Origin: Larix kaempferi
Lineage: Eukaryota > Streptophyta > Pinopsida > Pinales > Pinaceae
Assembly (NCBI GenBank): GCA_027924585.1
Contig: BSBM01000870.1
Location: forward strand, 3,409,001-3,473,000
Reading direction: 5' to 3'
Length of the DNA: 64,000 nt
The notes under the pieces are model-generated. The model saw nothing but the letters and a program-made list of their open reading frames with translations. It was not told the DNA's origin and did not search any database. A program made the position numbers and the translations under genes. Numbering within the stretch: the stretch's first letter is position 1; the number at the start of each line of letters is the position of its first letter. This document shows, one piece after another, positions 33,658-46,861 of this stretch.

Positions 33658-35802
33658 AGGTGGATGTAAAATTCATTAAGGGATTGATAGTATGTAGGAA
33701 TTAACATATGTTAAATAATTTTTTTTATAATTTTTAGTTTTGGTATTTCATTTACAAAGATTTTTAGTTTAAGGAAACATAAAAATTTATATTTTTAATG
33801 ATGAAATGAGGCAAGGATTTGGATGCTTACCTTTCCAATCCTCCTTGCAAGATGAAATCAGCCTTGTTGAGCTTCCAAATCTCCCTTGTTGAGCTTCTCC
33901 AATGCGTTTTGGCAAGTCGAAATCGCTCGAGTGTTTGCATTCAGAGAAAACGATGGGTAAAACAGTGCCACGGTCCGCGGACTGTGTTTTTTTTGGTTAT
34001 ATTAACCAAAACGTGCACGTGTTATAGTGATACATAATGCGTGCATGTTATGAATCACTATAACGCGCACGCGTTTTGGAATCCTATCCTACATGTCAAT
34101 TGACATGGCAGGGTCGGGGTCCGCCCATGCCTAGTTCTAAGTAACGCGCACTCGTTTCTAATTTACACAATTCTCGCGTGTTTTGTGAATGCAAGATTGC
34201 ACCTAAAGGGTCCCTCAACTTCGTGCGAGGACCCTTAATTGATAAGTTACCATGTAAGACATCATATATAGATGGATAACACATTTAAGACACCCATCAC
34301 TACAAACTTGAAAAGTCAAAGATAATAGCTATTAAATTTTTATTTTATTCAAACATATTTAATGTTTAAACTTTGGTAAGTGGGACTAGTAATTAACCCA
34401 CTGTCTCGTGAAAATCCAAAATGAACATATAAATAATTATTAATGAATATGTAGTCAACTCACTTAATTGAAATTAATTGGAATTAATGCCATTGAACTG
34501 ATCGAGAAAATAAGTACATAAAAAATATAATATTTTATCGTGATTGGGAATTCTAAACAAGAAGGGAAATAAATGTTTTGGGGTTTTGGGAGGGATTTGA
34601 TGGGGGTGGTGGAGTAATCCCGAAGGCTTGAGGAGGAGGAATACAGTATTTAGGTGGGAACTTATGGGTTAGAAAGGGGTGGTTGATTCTTTTAGGGAGT
34701 AACCTGTGAGGGAATGGAAAAATATTTTTGAAGTGAAGTCTTTCGAGGATGGGGACAACTCGAGCCTGAGAGGAAATGGAATATTTTTGAAGAAACAACA
34801 TATGAGGTATATTTCTCATTGTTTCATGGAAACACTGATTGGTTGGACTAGTTATACTCATTTTTTGGGCTCAGGGGTCCAAGAAATATAATTTCTTGGA
34901 TCTTCGAAGTCAGAGAGACTTTCCTAGTTGGAAGGGTGGAAAATCTATTTTGGCAGGTTGGGTTTTCTGCTATCCTACAAGTATTTTAGTTGTGTGTAAT
35001 TTCAATTTTTACATTTAGGAAATGACATAAACAATATAAAATGTTGCTTATACCTGTTCATATTTAATTTCTACTTATTATAGTCAGAAACAAGATATTT
35101 TACTGCTATCTATACCACAAACCATGGATTTTACAAAACCATTGAAAACAAATAGAAAAGACTCAAAACATAATAACTTAGGAAAATTACCAAACTACTA
35201 GATTTCCATTAAATTAAACTAAGGAATTGGGGAGGTTCTTACAAAGGCATATGTGATTGTAATACACAATGTTTGTGGGGTAAACACCATCACGTGTGAC
35301 CAATATTTGGGTATTGAAACCTCACCTTCTTTCTCATCTAGTCGACTTTCCTCGAATTAGGTAGGAATTTTGGTTGCTTGATCATCTCACCCAACTTGTT
35401 TGTAATTATTTTCGTATATAATGGACTAGCAATCTCTCACAACTGCTTTCGTCATTTGTACCTCTTTTCTCGTTCTATTTTATGTATATATGTTATTTGC
35501 TTGTGTGCGGTTGGGAAATTATTTCGTCCGAGTGGACTCAAATTTTTGCAGGCCTTCATTCCTTTCTTCTTTCATCGACTAGCCTCATTGTTTTGTTTAG
35601 AACACATGGTTGGAGACCCCCCCCATTTCCAAACCGAACCTTATTGTTCGATGTAGGTGGGTTCAACAACGATTTTCATTTAATTAAGAAATATTCTCAT
35701 TGTCGTTCATTAAAAAAATGCTCCCACTCTTTTTACTGCTTCTTCTAATCTGATGAAGCAGGTTTAGCTAATGGTAGTTGTGGCTCGACTATGTGTCCAA
35801 AT
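33658..35802. other. Spacer between the two retroelements
   Basis: No gene supported. Short frames at 33819-34037, 34553-34861 and 35378-35748 have no recognisable domain or coherent context. The only structure I see is the inverted repeat at 34006-34079. Confidence 0.5.
34006..34079. repeat. Inverted repeat with 32-bp arms
   Basis: The arms 34006-34037 and 34048-34079 pair at 27 of 32 positions around a 10-nt loop. The arms begin CCAAAACG and run into GTTATAGTGA. Four of the five mismatches are transitions. It could be a small MITE or a hairpin RNA source. Confidence 0.8.
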
Positions 35803-35807
35803 CTATT
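35803..35807. other. Target-site duplication CTATT (left)
   Basis: CTATT directly precedes the 5' LTR and recurs at 41923-41927 after the 3' LTR, defining a complete insertion. Confidence 0.93.
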
Positions 35808-36182
35808 TGTTAGGAACCCATGTCTTTACTTTATTAGTATGTTATTGTTAGACGCATATGCTTTGTAAGTCGTCCCGTAGTATTTGTTGATCAATAGTTT
35901 ATGTTATTGTTGTTGGCGCATATGCTTTGTAAGTCGCCCGCAGTATTGTTGATCCATAGTTTGTAACGGCCCATGGTTTCGACCCATAGTATTGGCACCT
36001 AGAATTAGTATATAAGTGTGTGTTGAGACTTATGAAGGCACCGTGAAGTTATTTGTATTGAGCTTGCTCATAGGAGGTTGCCCCCTCGAAGTGGCCTGTG
36101 ATCAATATAAAAGTGATTCTGAGTTCTGTCATTTCTGCTATTTCGCATATTTTCATTAAGTAATTGTTGCAGGTGCCTCACA
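35808..36182 (+). mobile_element. Chromovirus 5' LTR (375 bp)
   Basis: Begins TGTTAGGAACCC and ends GTGCCTCACA. It differs from the 3' LTR at 14 of 375 positions, 11 of them transitions and none an indel. U3 contains a ~65-bp imperfect tandem repeat (GCATATGCTTTGTAAGTCG near 35852 and 35920). AGTATATAAGTGTG near 36005 is the likely TATA box. Confidence 0.95.
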
Positions 36183-36184
36183 TC

Positions 36185-36196
36185 TGGTATCAGAGC
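36185..36196 (+). other. Primer binding site, initiator tRNA-Met type
   Basis: TGGTATCAGAGC, complementary to the 3' end of plant initiator tRNA-Met, lies two bases after the 5' LTR, the usual arrangement in chromoviruses. Confidence 0.95.
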
Positions 36197-37210
36197 ACTT
36201 TCTTGGGCTCACTGGGTGAAATTTCTGCCAATTTTTTTTTTCGCATCTGTTGCAGGTTCGGATTTGGGAATAATCCCTATCCGCTTAACTGTGGGAAGTA
36301 CTTGGGCATAAGCCTTAAAACTCGTTATGAGGAGTACCACAGGAACCCCGAAGTAGCTGGCCCATTGAGAGGACTTGCCAGCGAAAAGGGCAACGACCCC
36401 TACTTGATTGACTAGTTCCCACCCGTGAGGTAAACCAAGAGCTGTCGTTTGTGGAAAAGCGGTTATCAGTTTTACTTGAGCCATGGAGTGAGGGGTACTG
36501 CCCCAATACGCAAGCCATCAGACAGCATTGGTGGCCGAGTGAAACCCTTGAACTGTTAGGAAGCCGCACATACCTGGGGTCCATATCTAATTTCAGCTAA
36601 ACTATCGTCGATCGTTGCTGCATCGTTTTACATCCAGTCGTTCAGATCCATTTTGGAAGCCGTTCCAGATCCATCCATTTTCAATCCATTCGGCGCCATT
36701 TCAAATCCCTTTCGAGCCGTAACCGCTCCAGTCTAGGAAAAAAAAAAAAATCAGTTTTTTCTCCATATCTCCCTTGTTTTCACTCTGTTTCCCTTGAAAT
36801 TTTTGGGGAACCCCTGTCACCCCATTCTGCATATTTCATTCCTAAGGACCCTATCCACAATTCCCCTTCCCAAAGCCCGAAATTCCACATTTTTCTATTT
36901 TTAGGGTTTTCCGTAACTTCCTCAGATTTCACCCAATCACCCTCAAATTTTACCACAGAGTTAATTTCTGAATTCTGCTTCTTTGTTCCCCTCTGCCAAA
37001 TTTTTCCATTCTTTCACCCCGCTTCTGGAACCCTCATTTTTGTTTCCCTGTCTATTCCACGGTGTCCAAAACCTAGTCAAACCCTAATTACCCTTCAGAT
37101 TTTTTCCCTAGTCCAGAATTTCCCTTACTGAAATAGTTTCTGTTTTTGTTTCCCTACCCAGTAAAAAAAAAAAAAAACAAAAACAAAAACAAAAACAAAA
37201 ACTCCTGGTT
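36197..37210 (+). other. Chromovirus untranslated leader
   Basis: About 1 kb between PBS and gag. It has small frames only and ends in an A-rich tract with (AAAAAC)n repeats at 37164-37201, directly before the ATG at 37211. Confidence 0.7.
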
Positions 37211-38047
37211 ATGGTTGTCACCCCTGCAGGAGCAAAACCCATGGAGGAAGCACTTGCAGCCATCCAACCCAAACTCCAGGATCTGGATGAAAAATTTCTC
37301 GGCCTCCATCTTGAACATTCAGCTATGAACAACAAACGACAGTCTGAGTCTTCATCAGACAATGGGTTCTCCTCTTCCAGCAATTTCCATGGTCTAAAGC
37401 TTGATTTTCCTTGCTTCAATGGTACTGATCCAACTGGATGGATCTATCATGCAGAACAGTATTTTAGTCTGCATAATACTTTTGATGTCAACAAAGTTCC
37501 ACTGGCATCCTTTCACTTGGAACAGGAAGCTCTTCAATGGTGCCGTTGGTACATCAAGGCTCATCCAAAGCCCAAATGGCCAAACTTTTGCCAGCTCCTT
37601 TTGCAACGATTTGGTCCTAGTGCTTTTGATGACTTCACAGGAGCCCTCACTAAACTTCGCCAAATTGGCACGGTGAGAGAGTATCAAACCAAATTTGAGA
37701 ATCTAGCCAACCACACCAAAGGATTGTCTGACGACTTTTACCAGAGTTGTTTTATCAGTGGTCTAAAGGATGCCATCCGCTCTGAGGTCAAAATGTTCTG
37801 TCCCAACATAATGATGGAAGCCCTAAGGTTGGCTAAGTTGGAAGAAGACAAGATTGCAGCCCAACAATGCTCCAAGCCCACTTTTGTTCCCTTCCGAAAT
37901 ATGGGCTCTCAGCGACCACCTATACTGCAGGCTCCTCGATCGACTCCTATCAAGCATTTGTCTGAAACAGAGATGCAAGCACGCAGAGAAAAGGGGCTTT
38001 GCTATAATTGTGATGAGAAATTCACTCGGGGACATAGATGTGTTTAG
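37211..38047 (+). pseudogene. Chromovirus gag
   Basis: ATG at 37211 opens a 278-residue frame with the gag capsid region (LDFPCFNGTDPTGWIYHAEQ, QWCRWYIKAHPKPKWPNF, GTVREYQTKFENLANHT) and a terminal knuckle CYNCDEKFTRGHRC of the form common in plant Ty3/gypsy elements. It ends at TAG 38045-38047. The pol frame continues in the same phase, so gag and pol were one polyprotein and the TAG is a later change or a readthrough point. Confidence 0.9.
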
Positions 38048-41000
38048 AAAAAGCTCTATCTCTTGGATGTGGAGTCTTCGCCGACCTCTGAAATTGGTGA
38101 TGAAGATCCAGAAACACTGGATGCTCCGGTCGACATTCAGGAACCGCCTATTGACCCTCCGTCTCAGGATGACCAGCCAGAGATATCTCTCCATGCTTTA
38201 GCTGGAATCACCACCCCCCAAACAATGCAGGTCAGGGGTTACTTCAAGAAGCTTCCTCTTACAATACTCATTGATTCTAGTAGCACTCATAATTTCATTG
38301 ACCCTCGGATCACCAAACAAGTTGATTGTTTTATCCATCCTTGCTCCAACTTTGAATTCATGGTTTCCAATGGGGGCACCTTACCTTGCAAAGGGAAGTG
38401 TCGAAATGTGCGTATCTCTATGGGAGATTATACCTTGTGCTCTGACATGTTTTCCTTGCCCTTAGGTGGATGTGATGTGGTTTTGGGCGCTCAATGGCTA
38501 CGCACACTTGGCCCTATCTTATGGGATTTTGCTGAACTTTGGATGCAGTTTTCCCTTAATGGACAAAAACACACATTGACAGGATTGCAACCAAGTTCTC
38601 TCAGCATCATCAGTTCACATCGCATGGAAAAACTCCTCAAGAAGAATTCACATGGTGTCATCACTCAGATCTATTCCATCCAGATGCAACCATCAGCGGT
38701 CTCCACTACTCCTTTGGATCTACAACAAATTCTAGATCGATATACAGGTGTCTTTGCTGAACCGGTGGGATTGCCACCTTCCAGGCCAGAAGACCATCAT
38801 ATGCAGCTCCTTCCTGGCAGCATCCCTCCCAACATCAGGCCCTATCGCTACCCATTTCACCAAAAAACAGAGATTGAAATGCTCGTTCGGGACTTATTGA
38901 AGCAAGGTATTATTCGCCCAAGCACTAGTTCCTTTTCTTCTCCAGTTATTCTTGTCCACAAAAAAGATGGGTCATGGCGCCTCTGCATTGACTTTCGAGC
39001 ACTTAGTCACCTCACCATCAAGGATATGTTTCCAATTCCTGTTCTTGATGAGCTTCATGGGGCTCACTTTTTCTCCAAGTTGGATCTTCGTTCTGGGTAT
39101 CATCAAATTTGGGTTCATGAGGATGATATTCCTAAAACAACTTTCCGCACACATGATGGCCATTATGAGTTTTTGGTCATGCCCTTTGGCCTCACTAATG
39201 CTCCTTCCACATTCTAGGCCTTAATGAATAAAATATTTTGACCCTACTTGCGGAAATTCATTCTGGTATTCTTTGATGATATCCTCATCTACAATAAAAC
39301 ATGGGATGAACATCTCTAGCATCTGGATCTTGTCATGCAACTTTTCTCTTACCATCATCTCCATGCCAAGTAGTCTAAATGTGTTTTTGGAAAGAAGGAA
39401 GTTGAGTATCTTGGGCACATTATCTCAGCACAAGGGGTTTGCGTGGATCCTGCCAAAATCGATGCCATGAAGAATTGGCCGCATCCTCAGACACTCAAGA
39501 GCCTTCGTGGTTTTTTGGGGTTGACTGGATACTACCGCAAGTTTGTCAAGTATTATGGGAAGATTGCAGCTCCATTAACTGCTCTATTGAAAAAGGATGC
39601 TTTTACATGGACACCTGCTGCTCAGTGTGCATTTGACAAACTAAAACAAGCTATGTGTACTACACCTATGCTAGCTATGCCCGATTTTTCCAAGCCCTTC
39701 ACTATTGAGAGTGATGCTTGTGGCAATGGACTTGGTGTTGTTCTCCTTCAAGATGAACACCCCATTGCATTCACCAGCAAAGCCCTTTCAAGTAAGAATT
39801 TAGATGCCTCTACCTATGAGAAGGAAATGATGGCTATTTTGCATGCAGTATAGAAGTGGCGACCATACCTATTAGGGACTCATTTCTGCATCAAGACTGA
39901 TCACCAGAGTCTGAAATATTTCTTGGCCCAGCGTGTCTCCTCCTTGACACAACAGAAATGGGTTAGCAAACTCATGGGTTATGACTATGAGATCACTTAC
40001 AAGAAGGGTAAAGACAATATTGTGGTAGATGCTCTTTCTCGCACATTTGATGCCCAAGGTTCTCTTGCAGCTATTTCTATGCTTGTTCCAAATTGGTTGC
40101 AATCTGTTCAACAGGGTTATGTCAATGACTCTTCCTTATCTCAAATCATCCAACGCTTGACTAACAACCCTTCTGCTGTACCACATTACTCTTGGGATGG
40201 GGCTTCTCTACGATACAAGGGTCGTCTGGTGCTTCCCCAGAGCACAGATCTTCAACAGGCTGTCTTCTATGAACTCCATGCTTCTCCATCGGTAGGGCAC
40301 TCTGGGTTCCTCAAAATGTATGAACGAGCATGGCGTAACTTCTTTTGGCAGGGCATGAAAAGGACAATTCAACAGATGGTGGCCGAATGTGATACTTGCC
40401 AGTGTAATAAGGGTGAAACAACACTCCTTCCAGGATTGCTTTAACCCTTGCCCATACCTACATGGATTTGGACAGATATTTCTATAGATTTCATTGAAGG
40501 GCTCCCTAAATCTAGCGGGAAGACAGTGATTCTCATTGTGGTTGATCGCCTCTCCAAATATAGTCATTTTTGTGCTCTCATCCATCCCTATAAAACCTCC
40601 TCCGTCTCTCAAATTTTTCTGGACCAGATCTTTCGTCTTCATGGAATCCCTTCTTCCATTGTCTCGGATCGTGATGCGACTTTCACTAGTCATTTTTGGA
40701 CATAATTATTTCGTCACACTGGCACCAAACTGAAGATGAGTTCAGGGTATCACCCATAAATAGATGGTCAGACTGAAATTGTCAATAAATGCTTGGAAAC
40801 TTATCTTCGTTGCTTCACCTTGGAACAACAACATCAGTGGGAAAAGTGGCTCCCTCTCGCTGAATGGTGGTACAATACCTCTTACCACACTGCCTCTAAA
40901 ATGACCCCATATGAAGCAGTCTATGATCAGGCACCTCCAGCTCTTCTTCCATGCCCCCCCACCAATTCACCAGTTCAGGAAGTTGACACGGTCCTTCGAA

Positions 41001-41518
41001 ACCGCGATAAGATTCTTTGCATTTTGAGGGACAATCTTCACATGGTAAGAAATCATATGAAGCAACAAGCTGATCAGCACTGTTCGGAGCGCACTTTTCA
41101 AGTCGGTGATATGGTTTTTCTTCGTCTCCAGCCGTACAAACAATCCTCCTTGAAACTCAAAGGGCGTCATAAGCTCGCTCCAAAGTTCTATGGGCCATAT
41201 CAGATTCTTCAGAAGATTGGGTCCGTTGCTTATAAATTGGAACTTCCTCCTTCTTCCCGCATTCATCCAGTCTTTCATGTCTCTTGTTTGAAGAAAGTTC
41301 TTGGCACCAACATCAACGGCCAAATGATTTTACCCAAACTGGATAATGAAGGATCCATCCTTTTGGAGCTAGAGGCCATCCCCAATCGGCGCATGCGTCA
41401 GCTTCGCTCTCACTCTATCACAGAGGTCTTAATTCAGTGGCACGGCATGCAACCAGAGGATGCTACATGGGAACCACTCCTTCAGATTCAACAACAATTT
41501 CCACATCTAAAAATTTGA
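38048..41518 (+). pseudogene. Chromovirus pol: protease, RT, RNase H, integrase, chromodomain
   Basis: One frame, no frameshift, over 3.47 kb. Protease: [13 protein letters not shown] at 38264, where the usual DSG triad is [37 protein letters not shown] and FFDDILIY (39269). RNase [14 protein letters not shown] (about 39708). Integrase: HSGFLKMYERAW with CDTCQCNK zinc region (40290-40420), core residues in WTDISIDFIEGLP and SDRDATFTSHFW plus the downstream E, and KFYGPYQI (41184). The C-terminus (41370-41515) is a chromodomain with EVLIQWHGMQPEDATWEPL. Stops are at 39215, 39239, 39317, 39371, 39851, 40442, 40703 and 40757; at least six stand where glutamine or arginine is the norm. The copy is dead unless helped in trans. 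Confidence 0.95.
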
Positions 41519-41534
41519 GGACAAAGCTTTTTTT

Positions 41535-41547
41535 AAGAGGGAGGGGA
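41535..41547 (+). other. Chromovirus polypurine tract
   Basis: AAGAGGGAGGGGA abuts the 3' LTR. Confidence 0.9.
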
Positions 41548-41922
41548 TGTTAGGAACCCATGTCTTTACTTTGTTAGTATGTTGTTGTTAGATGCATATG
41601 CTTTGTAAGTCATCCCGTAGTATTTGTTGATCAATAGTTTGTGTTATTGTTGTTGGCGCATATGCTTTGTAAGTCGCCCGTAGTATTGTTGATCCATAGT
41701 TTGTAACGGCCCATGGTTTCGACCCATAGTATTGGCGCCTAGAATTAGTATATAAGTTTGTGTTGAGACTTATGAAGGCACCATGAAGTTATTTGTATTG
41801 AGCTTGCTCATAGGAGGTTTACCCCTTGAAGTGGCCTGTGATCAATATAAAAGTGATTCTGAGTTCTGTCATTTCTGTTATTTTGCATATTTTCATTAAG
41901 TAATTGTTGCAGGTGCCTCACA
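41548..41922 (+). mobile_element. Chromovirus 3' LTR (375 bp)
   Basis: Same length and termini as the 5' LTR, followed by the CTATT target duplication at 41923-41927. The whole element spans 35808-41922 (6115 bp). Confidence 0.95.
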
Positions 41923-41927
41923 CTATT

Positions 41928-43468
41928 TTCAATCAAAAATTTATATATCAAGCTCAATATAGAACACATGAATCCTTCATGAAGGTCATTGTAGAATTTT
42001 CTTTGGACATCGTCAGCATATGATCTATCTTCTATAGCTTGTTATTCACAGAAATATTTGCATATCTTCTTGAGCCACTCATATAAATTTGTTCTCCCTC
42101 CATTGTAAATCTTATGCATTAGCATTCTTTCATTCTGAGAATTCAATTTGCTCATGAATGATGTCCAAGAATTTATTTATTTCACGGAGCACATCCTCTA
42201 TGAAATTTTCATGGGACTCAGTAAAGAAATTTTCCCTTGCGTATGCAATTGTTAGCTTGTTCCCCCCTGCATAATTCTGGATGTAATTCGCTATTTTCTT
42301 GTACCAACACTATCAAATATTTCTTTCAGTTAACATCTAAATGTACCTGTTATTTCATTATGATTATGTACTACCGACAACGTAACCAATTTTATAGTCT
42401 TAAGAATTGTATAGGTTACTAGTAGTACATCATATATATATATCACATGAGCATATAACATACAAGAACAAAAGAGTAAGTGGAACAACAGCAACAAGCC
42501 TTTGTATTAACAGAGATAAAATATTGTACAATGTCTCTCATATTCATGGCTTGAAAACCTATATATAATGTTTACATGTAGTTATTCAATAAGAAGTGAG
42601 AGTTTTTTCAGCTAACTGACCGACTGGGACAACCCAACCATGGTTGATCGTAGGACCTAGTCGTCGAGTCGACTAGGCTCCTCCAACATTTACCAAACTA
42701 TCTTGGAAAGCACATTATGATAACATGATCATCATTTAAATAACATATGCAATCATATCCATTTACCTCGGCGGATATTTATGAATTAGAGAGTATGAAC
42801 ATGCCATGTGCTGTAAGTTATCGCAAGAATCAACATATCATGAAATGCCACACATCATCATAAAATAATCATGTCATAATATCATTATAATACCTAGATG
42901 TTAACGCATGTCAATCATAAGCTATCTTTCAACAAATAATCACACGCCATGTTGTCATGGAATATCATCATAAATAATATCATGTAGTCAACACATATCA
43001 TGAAATTATGGAATATTATCAAATAAATCATTGCTTTCTATCACTTTGTCATTTCAAGGATATCACATCATTATATCATTGTCAACAAGGATCATAGGAA
43101 TTATTGCAATTACTCAACATATCAACACACAGGTAATGGAGTAATATGTATTCCTAATACATCTTCGAATTGAGATTCATTTCAATACATAGCATATGCA
43201 GAACCAATAAAACATCACGGAAATTCATATCATTAGATAAATAGAAATGTTAGAGAATGGCCTAGTCATTTTCTCCCTATTTTTTCTTGTGCTTGTTTAT
43301 TCTATAGTTTAACAAATGGAGCCATCCCAATGTGTGTGAGTCTAGATTATTATGGTTTTTCAATCCTATTTTACCTTAAATTCCATGAGATCATAAACAC
43401 TTGAATTTCTAAGTTAAACAGTGCATTGACCTTAGTCATCTTTATCTGAATCTTTATGTAGGAAAAAT

Positions 43469-43551
<83 letters not shown>

Positions 43552-46500
43552 TCTTCAACTTATACTCCCTAATTGGTGGTTTCTGTGCACACAATCTTTT
43601 CATCCAAAGTGATAGATAAATTTCAACTCTAGTCCTTCAACATTAATGAGGGATTTCTTCGATGTCTAACAATTATTTTGTGTTGTAGTAATTTGAAGGA
43701 ATGCAATGTATGGTCAAACAATTCCTAATAAAAGCATCACCCTTAGATCTCCCTTGCAATTTTGGCAAACAATATATACAATATTGTTTAAGTGCTTGTC
43801 AAAATCTTTATTTCATGTAGCGGATGATACACAAGAAGGGTATTTTTTAAGGATTCTAATAGTATACTTAAGTACAATATTTTAGGTGATTATTTTGGAT
43901 TGGAAAAATAATTTATATAGATAGGTAGGAGAATATTAAATTTGAAACATACAATTTACTCTTGAAACTTGTAAAGTTTGGTTAATATTATGATAAAAAA
44001 ACATGTTTTTATGTAAATATAGGCGATATTAGAGACTAAAAATGACCAAATAGAAAAGTTATTTTTTGAAAAAAATCACTCATGCATGAGTTTGAGGTGT
44101 CAATATTATTCTCAAGTAATTGTACATATGTTTACAACCTTTAGTGTTAATCATTCACAAGCATAATACATGATGCAACCATAATTGTGGCAAATGTTGC
44201 AACTAGTCACAAACAAGCCAAGTTTGGATGATGTGCAATTGCATATTCTTGGATTATATATCATGTTATTTGAAAAGATGACCCAAACATGTACACCATA
44301 TACATTCTAGAAGTATAGCATTATTGTGAAACACTAACATTGAAAAGTTGATGGAAGTAGAAGTTACAATAAAAAGGTGGGCACATCATCCAATAGTCCT
44401 AGATATGTTGGGAATTATTAGAACCAAAATGAAATTAATTAAACAAATTATCTAAATTTGAAATGTGTTGTTATATTAGGCAATGATTGTGCACTTATAT
44501 TTACATGAACTGTATAATCAAATTCATTGTTGCTAGAGATACCGAAGTGCTTGAGAGGGTGTGTTTCACTATGTTAGAAATATACTTAATCTTGTAGAAA
44601 TGTTTCCACTTGGTTAGGGAAACTACATATAAATTGAATAGTGACCATTCAAAAGTTTTGAATATACATTCTTCTATAGTTTTCTAAATTGTTATGAAAC
44701 CAATGTTAGATTGCAACTTTCTTTAGCATTGCTTTCCTTTTTCTCCATAATTTTGCGAATAAGGAAAATAAATTGTACTAGTGAAAGTTAATCAAATTGA
44801 TCAACAAATACGAAATGATAATTACAATGGCATTGGTTTATTGCGATATATATTTTGCAAGTTTGTATAATCCAAAGGATAAGAAACAATATTAATCTCA
44901 CATACTTTCATGAGGCTTTGAAGACATTAAAGTTTCTCAACATTGATATTGAGGAGATACCCAAGATGGCCATCATTGGAGATTAATAAGATGAACACGT
45001 AGTCACATATATTGTAGCTATGGCTATGAATGACAATAATTTAGTTCCCGTAACTTGAGAGATATGAAAATGGTAGTTTAGGATTTAGGTAGAACTAAAA
45101 TGAAGTTAAAAGATAAGGACGAAAGTAATAGTTGTATTGGATGAGTCTCCATTACAAGGAACATGTAGGAAATGTATAAATTGTTGAAAAACAATAGGAA
45201 TTACATTTATGGAAAAGATATCTAAATGTTGAATGTCTAAACTTAGAGACTTGACATTCAACATAGTCTAGAAATAAAAGCTTAATTTATTACATGTGAT
45301 AACTAATTAATAAACTATATTAGTTAATTAAAAATAAGCTATAAAAAATTGAACAACTTATTTATATCAAACAAATTTTACTTTAAATTTTTATTTATAA
45401 AATGTTTTGCTTATCATCCTTCATGTCACTATCAATATAATCATACACTCAACCAATAATGATCATAATAATTACCATCAAATATAATCTTACCTTTAAA
45501 TATTATTTTAATATCTATATGCCATGACAAGGTCACTAATTCCCTACTTCATTAACAATTAATTAATTAATACGCATCATACTTAAACCATATCCATATC
45601 GTGTTCCCACTCACTCATACACCATAAAGACCATTAGTGCCACCTTGTAAAATCTAAATATAATATATTATTCTTATTCTATATACCCTCCAAATATGTA
45701 AACCAATAATTTTAAAAGCTTTTAAATGAGTTATGTGATTCCTTTATAATGCAAGTCAAAATCAAATAATGATTTCTTTAAGTATATATTGTTTTTATAT
45801 GCTATTATAAGGGTTTAGAAATGTTTAAAAAACCATGAAAAATCTTTAAGCATTTAGTCAGCCATAGATTTTTTCCCTTTACGAATTAGGTCATTATTTT
45901 TTTTCGTGTGCGCTTCATGCCACAGTAACAAAAATGATAATAAATACGGACTTATTTTAATCAAGTGCCACAAATCAACATGAATCGGTCTAGTGGTCGT
46001 AAAACATTCTTCCAAGTTTCCAACGCTACCAACGCTACAACAATTCATAATACATACCCAAAACCGAACTATTAATAATCAACATTAATTACGTAATTGC
46101 ATAATGCTCTACATTCGTTGCTTACTATTTCTTAAAATGCATTAAGATAATTAGTGTTTTACATAAAGGTGCATGGCAATATGTGCCACCAAATTAATCG
46201 GCATCTTCCAAATGTAAAGCCAACCAAAAAGCAATCTAACTCTCCCTCCATGTACGAAATTGATTTCATTTTTGGTAAATTTTAAGTTGATTTTATTAAA
46301 TTTTCAATTTTCTTTATTAGAAAGGAATATAATAAATTAATATAATAGTAAATATATTTATTTTTAATAAATGTTTAAATTGACTATTAGTAAAACTATC
46401 CCTCCATGCCAATCACGTACTAAATTGATTTCATTTTTGATAAATTTTAAGTTGATTGGATTTAATTTTCAATTTTCTTTATTAGAAACGAATAGAATAA

Positions 46501-46840
46501 ACTAATATAATAATAAATATTTTTTGAATAAATTAATATGATAATAAATAAATTTATTTTTAATAATTTTTTATATTGACTTTTAGTAAATTTTCAATTA
46601 CCATGAGAATTATTATAATAAGATTTATGTCATAAATCAAGTTATATTTGTGTTGGAACTTCAAAGTTCTACCTCATTTTAAACAAACTAAAATATTGAA
46701 AATATTTTCTTAACTATATTCTTAATCAACATAACTATATTCTTAATCAAGATCGTTCGATAAGTTTGAATCAAATGTAGTTAAATTCAAATAATTAACT
46801 ATCTGTTTTGAGTTTGAAATCGCCTGACTTTCTAACGGCT
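41928..46840. other. AT-rich intergenic spacer
   Basis: No gene supported. A segment ending CTCCTCCAACA near 42690, read on the minus strand, starts TGTTGGAGGAGCC and carries a TATATATAGG box near 42560; it could be a degraded LTR, but no second end is clear. A (TC)n(TA)n microsatellite lies at 43470-43548. Confidence 0.55.
43470..43548. repeat. Compound (TC)n(TA)n microsatellite
   Basis: About 38 bp of TC repeats joined directly to about 41 bp of AT repeats. Confidence 0.97.
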
Positions 46841-46861
46841 AGTTAACTATCTTTATGAGGG

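Noticed and set aside
34553-35748. Three moderate frames between the retroelements
   Set aside because: No recognised motif, no splice context and opposing frames of similar length.
42480-42690. Possible solo LTR on the minus strand ending TGTTGGAG
   Set aside because: Only one convincing end; no CA end with a matching 5-bp duplication was found.
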